Shown here in pieces: positions 1 to 6,656 of a stretch of 9,431 nucleotides of DNA. Position numbers and translations under genes: made by a program. How positions within the stretch are numbered: the first letter of the stretch is position 1; each line of letters opens with the position of its first letter. The notes beneath the pieces were generated by a model that was given only the letters and a program-made list of their open reading frames with translations, did not search any database and was not told the DNA's origin. The stretch is from CAYLZO01 sp964387775 (GTDB taxonomy: Bacteria; Chloroflexota; Anaerolineae; JAAYZQ01), in assembly GCA_964387775.1 (NCBI GenBank), contig CAYLZO010000212.1, positions 1-9,431 of the forward strand, given 5' to 3'.

Positions 1-2
1 CA

Positions 3-1904
3 GCCCGGGCCAGCCGGCCCTCGGCCCTGCGCCCGGAAATGTGGCGGCGGGACCTGGGCGAGCCGGTGCGCACCGCACCCGCCTGTGATGGAGAACGGGT
101 CTACGTCGCGTCACGGGGCGGGCGCCTCTGGGCTTTTGACCGAAATACGGGCAAACCTGCCTGGTCACAGCCTGTAGAGTTGGCAACGAGGCCGGGCGAT
201 GGGCTGACGATGGCCGCCGACCATCTGTGGCTGCCGGGACACGATGGCGTGCTCTATGGCCTGGCCCCGGCTACCGGCGCTGTCGTCCACCGAATCGAGA
301 TCGGCGGGCGCCTGAGCAGCCCGCCCCTGGCCGGCAAGGGAGGGCTCTACCAAAGCGTGGACGTCGATGCTCAGACCCTGCGGCCGGGCGCCGGTCAGAT
401 CGTGGTCGTGGACCCGGCCCAGGGACGCGTGGTCCGCCATTTCTCGGTGAGTCGCAAGGGACTGCGCGCCCAACTCGCCCAGTGGGACCAGCGCCTCTAC
501 GTGGGCGACCGGGGCGGGGGATTTTTTGCCCTGGACCTCCGCCGGGGAAAGGTGGAAGCCTGGCCGCTGTGGGGGGGCCGTATCCTGGCGCCGGCCCTCG
601 TGGACCTCGATCGCAAACAGATCGTCGTCGGCGACAGCTATGGCCGGGTGGCAGCCCTGAATCGAGCGGGGCGCACGCGGTGGTCGACCCGCCTGCAGGG
701 CGCCGTGGTGGGCCGCCCCCTCTTGCATCAGGGGATGCTCTTCGTCGGCGCCGGCGATGGCCGGGTCTATACCCTGGATCCCGTCGATGGACAGCCCCTC
801 CGCGAGCCTTTTGCCACCAGGCAGGCCGTGGCGGCGCCCCTCGTCGGCTGGTGCGACCTGGTCTTTGCCAGCTCCAACGACGGCTATCTCTACGCGTTGG
901 ATACGGCCGACGGCTCGTGCTTCTGGCAGTACCACAGCGGCAGCGCCGTGACCGTGCCGCCGGCGATTGCGCCCGACGGCCAATTGTACGTGGTCGACAG
1001 CGACGGCCATCTGAACGCGCTGCGTTGGTGCCTGGCCCGCTACGCCGAAGGCGCGCGCCGGGAGCAAAATACCTCGCCGCCCCGCTTGCAGGAAGCGGTT
1101 GAGTTGTGGCTTCTCGCCGGTGAGACAGAAGCGGCTCTGGAAGCGGCCGAGGCCGCGGGCCGGCTCGACGTCGTGGCTGATTTGGCCATGTCCCTGAATT
1201 GGCACGAACGGGCCGGGCGCGCCTACCAGGAATTGGCGCGGCGCACAGCCGATCCGGCCAAGGCCGCAGAGTGGTGGCTCGACGCAGCCGACGCCTGGGA
1301 CCTGGCGGGCAACCAAGAACGGGCCAACCGCTGCCGGTTGCTCGGCGCCCGGAACCGCAAGGCGCCCCTGCTTCAGGTTCAAGCCGCTAACCTACCTCCC
1401 TTGAGGCTGGGCCACCCGGATGCCGTGCAGGTGCGGCTCCACAACTGCACCCGCTCGCTGGCCTGCGACGTGATCTTGGCCTACGAGGGTGACGTCCATC
1501 GCGCCGATCAACGATCACTGGGCAGCATGGGGCCGGGTGAGACGAAGCTGGCCGACATCGAGTTCGTGCCTACTAAATCGGGCTCGGCCATGCTGCGGGT
1601 ACAAGTGTACTACGACGATGCGGCGGGGCGTCCACAGCGGCCGGTGTTTCTCGACGTGCGGCTCAAGGTGGCCCAGCCGCCTCAGGTCCACCATCACTAT
1701 CACGGCCCACACGTGAACGGCGATGGGGTCATTGTCATGCACGGGGAACTGAGGGGGACCGGCCGGCGGTTGCGGGTTCAAAGCGGCGAAGACGCAGTCG
1801 AGATTGAGCGAGCGGGGGGTCGAACTTGCCCTGCCTGCGGCGAGCCCTTGGCCCCTGATCATCAATTTTGTAGCCGCTGTGGAAAAGCGATGGAAGGACA
1901 GTAG
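3..1904 (+). CDS. PQQ-like beta-propeller protein with helical region, beta-sandwich and C-terminal zinc ribbon (5' partial)
   Basis: The frame is open from base 3, with no stop before the first ATG at 39, and that ATG falls inside a propeller repeat (MWRRDLGEPVRT), so the gene most likely starts upstream of the window. Counting from base 39, residues 1-330 hold about eight 40-residue PQQ/WD-like blades, seen as repeated 'vyV..rdGrlyALD..tG...W' motifs (for example 21-42, 232-252, 273-297 and 316-328). Residues 345-435 are Ala/Trp/Glu-rich helices resembling TPR-type repeats. Residues 455-545 look like a beta-sandwich. A His-rich turn (HHHYHGPH, 551-558) leads to a final zinc ribbon with CPAC at 597-600 and CSRC at 611-614. 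The architecture points to a cytoplasmic scaffold or ligand-sensing protein; no catalytic residues are visible and no enzyme function is claimed. The next gene on this strand is a kinase remnant, suggesting a signalling cluster. Confidence 0.85.
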   Translation, partial: ARASRPSALRPEMWRRDLGEPVRTAPACDGERVYVASRGGRLWAFDRNTGKPAWSQPVELATRPGDGLTMAADHLWLPGHDGVLYGLAPATGAVVHRIEIGGRLSSPPLAGKGGLYQSVDVDAQTLRPGAGQIVVVDPAQGRVVRHFSVSRKGLRAQLAQWDQRLYVGDRGGGFFALDLRRGKVEAWPLWGGRILAPALVDLDRKQIVVGDSYGRVAALNRAGRTRWSTRLQGAVVGRPLLHQGMLFVGAGDGRVYTLDPVDGQPLREPFATRQAVAAPLVGWCDLVFASSNDGYLYALDTADGSCFWQYHSGSAVTVPPAIAPDGQLYVVDSDGHLNALRWCLARYAEGARREQNTSPPRLQEAVELWLLAGETEAALEAAEAAGRLDVVADLAMSLNWHERAGRAYQELARRTADPAKAAEWWLDAADAWDLAGNQERANRCRLLGARNRKAPLLQVQAANLPPLRLGHPDAVQVRLHNCTRSLACDVILAYEGDVHRADQRSLGSMGPGETKLADIEFVPTKSGSAMLRVQVYYDDAAGRPQRPVFLDVRLKVAQPPQVHHHYHGPHVNGDGVIVMHGELRGTGRRLRVQSGEDAVEIERAGGRTCPACGEPLAPDHQFCSRCGKAMEGQ

Positions 1905-1927
1905 GGCAAATTGGCAATTTGCCCTAC
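1901..1927. repeat. 12-bp perfect hairpin overlapping the stop codon of the propeller gene
   Basis: GTAGGGCAAATT (1901-1912) pairs perfectly with AATTTGCCCTAC (1916-1927) around a 3-base loop GGC. The left arm includes the TAG stop codon at 1902-1904. No T-run follows, so it is not a typical intrinsic terminator. It resembles the short dispersed palindromes found between genes in many bacterial genomes and may also act on mRNA 3' ends. Confidence 0.75.
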
Positions 1928-1970
1928 GAGGATACAGTCTGCTACCGGAGTAGGAGGCAAAGATGGCCCA

Positions 1971-2057
1971 ATGCCGGAGCTTGTCCAGCCCGTGTTTGAG
2001 TCGGTGGAAGATACGATCTCGCGGACGTTCAATGAAGAGATCCTGGCCGAGGGCTAA
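1971..2057 (+). CDS. possible 28-residue peptide or gene remnant
   Basis: An ATG at 1971 opens a 28-codon frame ending at TAA 2055-2057. The product begins MPELVQPVFESVEDT and ends EEILAEG; it is acidic and amphipathic, unlike a random high-GC translation. A strong Shine-Dalgarno GGAGG lies at 1953-1957, but its best-spaced start is an ATG at 1963 in another frame, which reads Arg/Ser-rich sequence and looks non-coding. The frame of 1971 is open upstream, so it could equally be the tail of a deleted gene. Function unknown. Confidence 0.25.
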   Translation: MPELVQPVFESVEDTISRTFNEEILAEG

Positions 2058-2072
2058 CCGTACTCATTGGAG

Positions 2073-2153
2073 GACACAGATTTTCACAGATAAACACAGA
2101 TTTGGTTCAAGGCTCAGCTAGACAATCTGTGAAAATCTGTGTGAATCTGTGTC
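2073..2153. repeat. 10-bp-phased CACAGA inverted repeat
   Basis: CACAGA occurs at 2075, 2085 and 2095, exactly 10 bases apart. Its complement TCTGTG occurs at 2126, 2136 and 2146 with the same spacing. The two arms, about 30 bases each, start with GGACACAGATT and end with its complement, and are separated by about 20 bases. Repeats of this type occur between genes in several GC-rich bacterial phyla. Here it lies immediately before the point where the kinase homology begins. Confidence 0.7.
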
Positions 2154-2161
2154 CTTGATCC

Positions 2162-2641
2162 TTGCTGATCAAAATTCGCCAGAGTCCAGTCATGGACTAT
2201 GTCGAAGGGGAGGATCTGAGCCAGATTCTGGCCCGTCAGGGGGCGCTGCCCGAAGCGCAGGCGCTGAACTGGACCCGCCAGGTGCTCGATGCCCTGGAGT
2301 ACCTTCACAGTCAAGGCGTCGTCCACCGCGACGTCAAACCGGCCAACGTCAAGATCACGCCCCAGGGCCAGGTCTTTCTGGTGGACTTTGGCCTGGCCAA
2401 GGTCGGGGATCCCCTGATCGAGACGACGATAGGCGCGCGGGGCGTGACGCCCGGCTTTGCGCCCCTCGAACAATATGGCCAGGGGCGCACCGATGCTCGC
2501 AGCGACGTGTACGCCGTGGGCGCCACCCTCTATGCCCTGCTCACCGGACGAACCCCGCCGGATGCACCCAAGTTGGTGATTGGTGAGGAGTCCTTGATCC
2601 CGCCCCGAAAGCTCAATCCTCGCGTGTCGCCGGGGGTGGAG
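2162..2641 (+). pseudogene. Ser/Thr protein kinase fragment (PknB-like), lacking N-lobe and end of C-lobe
   Basis: Kinase homology begins abruptly at the hinge (VMDYVEGEDL, residues 10-19 from base 2162) and includes the catalytic loop HRDVKPANVKI (55-65), the Mg-binding DFG (75-77), the activation-segment motif APLEQYG (100-106) and SDVYAVGATLYALLTGR (114-130). The glycine loop, the ATP-anchoring Lys and the alpha-C Glu are absent: only about 110 bases of repeat DNA separate the fragment from the previous small frame. The frame reads TTG at 2162 or ATG at 2192, neither with a convincing ribosome site. After LNPRVSPGVE (to base 2641) the expected last 30-40 kinase residues are missing and the sequence jumps to a Pro/Thr linker that is in another frame. 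I read this as the 5' part of a broken kinase-linker-FGE gene; it cannot encode an active kinase. Confidence 0.8.
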
Positions 2642-3584
2642 TCCAACCGACACCTCCCCGCCGCCGACCCACACCCCAACGCCCGTCGTACCCACACTCA
2701 CACAGGCCACCGCGCCGTCGCCGACGATCGCGTCTCCGACCCCCACACCGACTTCTGTGCCCACCAGGACGCCAGGGCCCACCATCCCCACGGGCTCGCC
2801 CCCCACCGGCGCCAATTCAGGCGACACCTGGGCTCGCCCCAAGGATGGCCTGGCCATGGTCTACGTCCCAGCGGGAGATTTCTGGATGGGCAGTGACGCA
2901 GGGGAGAGTGCCGAGCGTCCCCCTCATCTCGTGCACGTCGATGGGTTCTGGATCGATCGGTTCGAAGTCACCAACGCCGCGTTCGAGGGGTTCGTCTCGG
3001 AAACGGCCTACCGCACGGATGCCGAGAGGGCCGGCTGGGGCGACGTCTGGCAAAACAGCCGCTGGAATCGGGTGGATGGCCTGAACTGGCGCCATCCCAA
3101 CAACCCCGGCGAGGGCATCTCGGCTCTCATGGATCACCCTGTCGTGCAAGTGAGTTGGAATGACGCCTACCAGTACTGCGCATGGGCAGGGGGACGTTTG
3201 CCCACAGAGGCAGAATGGGAGATGGCAGCGGTGGACGCGAGGGGCTGGAGATACCCCTGGGGCAACGAGTTCGACCCCTCCCGGCTCAATGCAGCAGGCC
3301 GCGGCGCGGCGCACGTCGGCAGCTATGCAACGGGCAGGAGTCCTTTCGGCGCCTACGACATGGCCGGCAACGTGTGGGAGTGGGTGAACGATTGGTATCA
3401 GAGCGACTATTATAGCCGTTCGCCGACCAACAACCCACAAGGGCCGGCGACAGGCGCCCACAGAGCCTTGCGGGGCGGGGCCTGGGACCCGTCCGGTGGG
3501 GACTCGCGCTCGGCGGATCGGGGCGCCCTTTCTCCCGACAATCGTGGAAATACCGTCGGGTTCCGCTGCGCCTGGGGGCCGTAG
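2598..3584 (+). pseudogene. Pro/Thr linker plus FGE/SUMF1-like (C-type-lectin fold) domain, 3' part of the broken kinase fusion
   Basis: This frame is open from 2598; recognisable sequence starts near 2643 with a Pro/Thr/Ser linker (about 50 residues, PTHTPTPVVPT style) leading into a complete FGE-sulfatase-like domain. The first usable start is GTG 2757, without a ribosome site, so independent translation is doubtful. From 2757, family motifs are MVYVPAGDFWMGSD (34-47), VVQVSWNDAYQYCAWAGGRL (129-148) followed by PTEAEWE (149-155), YPWGN (166-170), DMAGNVWEWVNDW (201-213), RALRGGAW (236-243) and GFRCAWGP (268-275, the end). The Cys pair that true formylglycine-generating enzymes carry after RGGSW is absent (DPSGGDSRSADR instead), so it is not a bona fide FGE; a binding or EgtB/PvdO-like role fits better. 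Intact kinase-linker-FGE fusions are a known architecture. If the frame difference at 2636-2645 were a sequencing error the gene would still lack the kinase N-lobe. Confidence 0.75.
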
Positions 3585-4058
3585 CCTTTCTTGCAGGTCG
3601 CATCCAGGCCCCTTGGCCAAGCCCTGCTCCGGGGAGCTGCGGGGCGGGGGGGGCGGCACTTGGCCCAGGGCGATCTCCAGGCCACGCCCTGAGGCACTCG
3701 AAGGGTCGGGGAACATGACCTGCAACAAGCCGTTGTCCACGTTGACCGGGATCTCCAGATCCTCGCCCGTGCTGACGTCGTAGGTGGGCACCGCCCAGCG
3801 GACGCGGCCGCTGTCGGCCTTGACCCCCTTTTCGAGGCCCAGGGGCGTCACCTCCACAGTCTGCCACCCGCTGTTCTCCGAATCAGCGACTCCTGACGTC
3901 TCCGGGGCAGTTTCTGCGGCCGGGCCGATAGATTGCCCCCTTTTTCGCTCTGAGAGCGTCTCTGGGGCTGTTTCTGCAGCCCGGCCAGCAGATTGCCCTA
4001 TTTCTCGCCCTGAGAGCGTTTCCGGGGCAGTTTCCTTAGCCGGGTCGGGTGAAGGCAA
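3585..4058 (-). CDS. unknown protein with three 20-residue repeats, 3' end probably lost
   Basis: The minus strand downstream of the HU gene encodes protein-like sequence: three tandem 20-residue units beginning KETAPETLSGREIGQ, AETAPETLSERKRGQ and AETAPETSGVADSE, then a non-repetitive, beta-rich-looking segment (SGWQTVEVTPLGLEKGV, and ALPTYDV-like and NVDNGLLQVMFPDP motifs). The start is unclear: a TTG at 4058 is preceded by GAGGGGG at good spacing, and no ATG or GTG is available near 4124. No stop occurs in this frame before about 2817, so as drawn it would run antisense through the FGE domain. I infer that the gene was truncated near 3590 by a rearrangement, and I stop the feature at the FGE stop codon. 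A run of eight G at 3646-3653 encodes PPPPP. Not recognised as any family; it ends the mobilization operon. Confidence 0.4.
3891..4050. repeat. 60-bp tandem repeat, about 2.6 copies
   Basis: TGAGAGCGT recurs at 3951 and 4011, exactly 60 bases apart, and each is followed by a similar TC(T/C)GGGGC(T/A)GTTTC stretch. A third, more diverged unit begins near 3891 (CTGACGTCTCCGGGGCAGTT). The period is a multiple of three and on the minus strand gives the 20-residue ETAPET repeats, so expansion or loss of units would keep the frame. Confidence 0.85.
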
Positions 4059-4135
4059 AGACGCATCCCCCTCGTTCCAGGAAAAAGACGGCTCGCGGGT
4101 TAGAGCGCTGACCCAATGTGTGACCCTCTCTCCCC

Positions 4136-4408
4136 CTACGGCTCCCCCTTCAGGCGTCGGCGCAAGACAGCCGACGCCTTGAAGACCAGTTGCGCCTCGT
4201 CCACCTGGTGGGCCTGGCCATCGAAGCCCCGGATGCGCTGCCTCCGCCGCCAAGTCGAGAAGCGTCCAAAGTCCCTCAAGACCACCGGCTCGCCGGCGGC
4301 GACAGCCTCGACCACCGTCTCCAGGATGGCGTGGAGGGCCTCGTCCACCTGCCGCCGGGTCAGCGTACAACGCCGGGCAGCGACAGCTACCAATCGTCGT
4401 TTGTCCAT
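4136..4408 (-). CDS. HU/IHF-family DNA-bending protein
   Basis: A 90-residue product with the HU/IHF layout: start MDKRRLVAVAARR, helical dimerization part with TLTRRQVDEALHAILETVV (16-34), then AGEPVVLRDFGRF (38-50), a beta-arm rich in Arg (STWRRRQRIRG, 51-61) and a closing VFKASAVLRRRL helix. The DFGRF motif corresponds to the conserved GFGTF/GFGSF of the family. The usual arm-tip RNPxTG is replaced by RGFDGQ. The ATG at 4408 is chosen because GGGAAGGAAAGAG precedes it and the family N-terminus begins there; a longer frame to 4474 adds non-homologous residues. It overlaps the 3' end of the coupling-protein gene by 22 bases, so translation is probably coupled. In a mobilization operon it could act as the DNA-bending factor of the relaxosome, as IHF does on F and R388; that role is inference. 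Confidence 0.85.
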   Translation of the reverse strand: MDKRRLVAVAARRCTLTRRQVDEALHAILETVVEAVAAGEPVVLRDFGRFSTWRRRQRIRGFDGQAHQVDEAQLVFKASAVLRRRLKGEP

Positions 4409-5898
4409 AGGTCTCTTTCCTTCCCTTTTGAAGATTCGGGGGCATCCTCCAGCAAGCGCTCGATAGGCTCGCACTCGGGGGTCGGGCCGTCAGTATGAGG
4501 CGACCTGGGGGCGGCACGGACACCCGGTAGTCTGGCTATGACGGTGAACGCTTTGGAGTGCCCATATTTTCGCATCCAGTCTTTGCGCTCGCGGAAGGGC
4601 AGCGGCCGGCCATACAGGACAACCTGTTTGGTCTGGTGCTCGTCGCCGCCAGGGGCAAAGATGACGGCCCGATCGCTATCCAGTCCGGTGAGGTCCTGGG
4701 GCAGGACCAGGCCGCGGCCCAGCCGGCTGAAGAACTCGGCTGTGCGCCGGTCGCAGCCGCCAAAGACGATCCTGGTGCCCAGGCCGGCGATTAGCCGGCT
4801 CACCCCGTTCCGGCCCGGATAGATGGGGTCGAGGTGGACGATCGATTTGGCCGCAGCCAGGATAGAGATGCTCGGGTTCAGAACCTGGTGGGGTTCGCCG
4901 GCCAGGAAGCCGAGATGGCCCAGGGCTGCGACATCACCCAGGATCAGGCCCACTGGAAGGGTAGGTTTTCCGGTCGGCCGCTGCTGGCCGATTCTGTGCA
5001 GGTGGGTGGTCAACGCCTGGAGCAGCGCCCCCAGGTAGGGACCATACCCACCTTGGCGCCGCTTCGCACCCCGGAGGACGACGACAGTGGGCACGTTGGC
5101 CAGCTGGTGAGCCAGATCCAGACTGTTGTAGTCGCTGATCTCGCGGACGTGGTGGAAGCTCCGTTCTGCCCAGGGAGCCAGGCCGATATCGAGGGCCGTG
5201 GCCACCGCCCTGTGCGCCAGGTCGAGGTCCTGGGCTGCCAGCCTTTTGAGGCCGGTAACCAGATCGGCTACGCCGGGAGCCGGGCTGTGGAGCAGGTCCT
5301 CGGTCAGCCGGGCCACGTCCTGCCGGGCGTCCAGCGCGTCACCAAAGCTGCGGTGGTGCAAGGCGCAGGCCGCCACCAGGTCGATGGCCACGCGGCGCCA
5401 GGCCTGGTTCTGGGGCAAGTTACGCCGGTCGGCACCGGAGAAGAGGATGGTGGCCACCGCTCTGGCCTCGGCCGCACCATCGATCCAGCCACAGAGGTTC
5501 AGAGCGCAACTCGCGGCCGGGACCTTGGGGTTGTGGCTCAGGAGCAGGTGGCCGGTGGTCGCGGCGACCGATTGGACGTGGAGCTGCAAGATGCCTGAAC
5601 CGTCGGCCACGACCAGGCTGTGGCCGTCCCGCATCCGGTCGGCGATGGCGGGGAACAGGACCGAATCAACCGCGTACCAGCCAAAGGCGACCACACCCCG
5701 GGCCAGATCCTCCGCGTCCAGGCCGAACCGTTTGCCGAGGAATCGCCCTCGCGCCCCGTAGAATCTCCCCTGCAGGGTCCAGCCCCAGGGATCGTGTCGC
5801 GACCATCGTTTGAAAGTCTTCCGTTCGCACAGAGCGGCCAGGGCAGGACGGGGCGGCGAGGTCCGGTGCGGCCGTTTCAGCAAGCGGCGGATCATCAT
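4387..5898 (-). CDS. VirD4/TraG-like conjugative coupling protein with degenerate P-loop
   Basis: A 503-residue protein with the overall order of type IV coupling proteins: a short basic N-terminus without membrane segments, an NTPase core, and a TraD/TraG TraM-recognition-like part (about 310-430). Core features are LVVADGSGIL (95-104, where the family has the vvvDpKGE segment), NPSISIL and later RLIAGLGTRIVFGGCDRRTAEFFSRLGRG (369-396), which matches the region of VirD4 proteins just before the C-terminus. The Walker A site is not present: the expected position reads GVVAFGWYAVDS (68-79) with no GxxGxGK[ST]. Walker B is weak (VGLILGDVAALGHLG, 316-330; GD for the usual DE). So it is either a non-hydrolysing partner of another NTPase or a decayed paralogue. 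ATG ATG at 5898/5895 follows TTGGAGAAAGACC. It starts 29 bases after the relaxase gene. Confidence 0.75.
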   Translation of the reverse strand: MMIRRLLKRPHRTSPPRPALAALCERKTFKRWSRHDPWGWTLQGRFYGARGRFLGKRFGLDAEDLARGVVAFGWYAVDSVLFPAIADRMRDGHSLVVADGSGILQLHVQSVAATTGHLLLSHNPKVPAASCALNLCGWIDGAAEARAVATILFSGADRRNLPQNQAWRRVAIDLVAACALHHRSFGDALDARQDVARLTEDLLHSPAPGVADLVTGLKRLAAQDLDLAHRAVATALDIGLAPWAERSFHHVREISDYNSLDLAHQLANVPTVVVLRGAKRRQGGYGPYLGALLQALTTHLHRIGQQRPTGKPTLPVGLILGDVAALGHLGFLAGEPHQVLNPSISILAAAKSIVHLDPIYPGRNGVSRLIAGLGTRIVFGGCDRRTAEFFSRLGRGLVLPQDLTGLDSDRAVIFAPGGDEHQTKQVVLYGRPLPFRERKDWMRKYGHSKAFTVIARLPGVRAAPRSPHTDGPTPECEPIERLLEDAPESSKGKERDLWTNDDW

Positions 5899-5927
5899 GG
5901 TTGGTCTTTCTCCAATGCCTGTTCCGG

Positions 5928-6656
5928 TCAGCGGTCAAAGAAGCTGTAGAACTCGATCTCGCGCTCAGGGAGATCCGGTTCTCGCTCCGGCTGCAACTCG
6001 AGCTCTCGCTCTTGCTCTAATTCAGGCTCTTGCTCCCGCTCCAGTTCAGGCTCGTCACGTTCCAGATCGCGGTCAAAGACCCGATCCAGTTCACGGTACG
6101 TGATTTCCTTGAAGGCATCCACGTGGGGCCTGTTGTTGTAGAGGGGCGTCATGTCCCTCGTCGCCCGGTGCTCCGTGGCAGCCGGCAGGATGAGGTGGGC
6201 GTGCATCTGTTCGCCATAGTGCCGCTCCCCTCGACTCCGCTCGGGACAGGCCGGGCGATGGACGACAAAGCTGTACTCAATCGGCCCGGCCTGGGGACTG
6301 GGATCGTGCTCCAGTCGCCAATCCTCCCATTCCTCCATGGTGTCCCGGATCGTCTCCACGAAGCGCTCGTAGGGATCGCCCTCCACGTCCGCCAGCGCCT
6401 CGGGGTCGGGCGAGATGACGACGCTGAAGCAATAGGCGCTTCGATTGCCGGGGCTGAGTTGGTCCAGCCGGGCCAGGATCTCCCGATGATGTGAGCCCAA
6501 GCCGCCGTCGATCCAGCGGTTGGGGCCGCCGGCGCCGGGAATATGATCGTCGCGGTCATCGCGGTACTGCAAGTAGCGCAGCAGCCCTTTGACGTCGGGA
6601 AAGTGGGCGCCTCCCTGCCTGGCGCGGGCGTAGCGAAAGTTGCAGATGCACTTCAT
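5928..6656 (-). CDS. HUH-type mobilization relaxase (small, acidic tail)
   Basis: A 242-residue protein. GLLRYLQYRDDRD (24-36) carries candidate catalytic tyrosines Y28 and Y31. NRWIDGGLGSHHREIL (46-61) and AYCFSVVISPDPE (74-86) follow. YSFVVH (128-133) plus QMHAHLILPA (150-159) supply the His residues H133, H152 and H154 expected of motif III (metal binding). Relaxases of this kind nick and covalently hold one strand at oriT. Between H133 and H152 lies PACPERSRGE, the translation of an inserted palindromic element. From about 195 the tail is a low-complexity Glu/Arg/Pro/Leu stretch (ERDEPELEREQEPELE and on), encoded by imprecise 24-base repeats. The start ATG at 6656 has GGAGG eight bases upstream and overlaps the upstream gene's stop (ATGA), which indicates coupling. 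At 242 residues it is smaller than most MobA/TraI proteins and has no helicase or primase part. Family level is fairly sure; no exact Mob class is assigned. Confidence 0.7.
   Translation of the reverse strand: MKCICNFRYARARQGGAHFPDVKGLLRYLQYRDDRDDHIPGAGGPNRWIDGGLGSHHREILARLDQLSPGNRSAYCFSVVISPDPEALADVEGDPYERFVETIRDTMEEWEDWRLEHDPSPQAGPIEYSFVVHRPACPERSRGERHYGEQMHAHLILPAATEHRATRDMTPLYNNRPHVDAFKEITYRELDRVFDRDLERDEPELEREQEPELEQERELELQPEREPDLPEREIEFYSFFDR
6225..6251 (-). repeat. palindromic coding insertion of the 'CPERSRG' type inside the relaxase gene
   Basis: On the minus strand the bases CCTGTCCCGAGCGGAGTCGA run into GGGG, an imperfect palindrome that folds into a hairpin (CCC-T-CGA with TCGGG on the plus strand). 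The reading frame gives ACPERSRG and another frame gives PVPSGVEG, both well-known signatures of a dispersed element found in many bacterial genomes, in and between genes. It keeps the relaxase frame. Confidence 0.7.

Noticed and set aside
165..1382. 405-codon open frame on the minus strand
   Set aside because: It is antisense to the propeller gene, whose blade motifs are unmistakable; the minus translation is Gly/Pro/Arg/His-rich and shows no family motifs.
1901..1927. Hairpin as a rho-independent terminator
   Set aside because: The stem is strong but is followed by CGAGGATACAG with no U-run, and it overlaps the stop codon itself.
2073..2153. CRISPR array
   Set aside because: The repeated unit is only about 10 bases with no unique spacers, and the two arms are inverted rather than direct.
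3885..4050. CRISPR-like or regulatory repeats
   Set aside because: The 60-bp units are direct, contiguous, a multiple of three and translate to a coherent 20-residue peptide repeat.
2817..4523. 568-codon open frame on the minus strand as one protein
   Set aside because: Its first part is antisense-frame to HU and its last part is antisense to the FGE domain. Only the middle (about 3590-4058) reads like protein.
4834..5598. 254-codon plus-strand frame
   Set aside because: Shadow of the coupling-protein gene; composition is Gln/Val/Gly-rich without motifs and it lacks a ribosome site.
6030..6494. 154-codon plus-strand frame
   Set aside because: Shadow of the relaxase gene, which has the His motif, a good ribosome site and operon overlaps.
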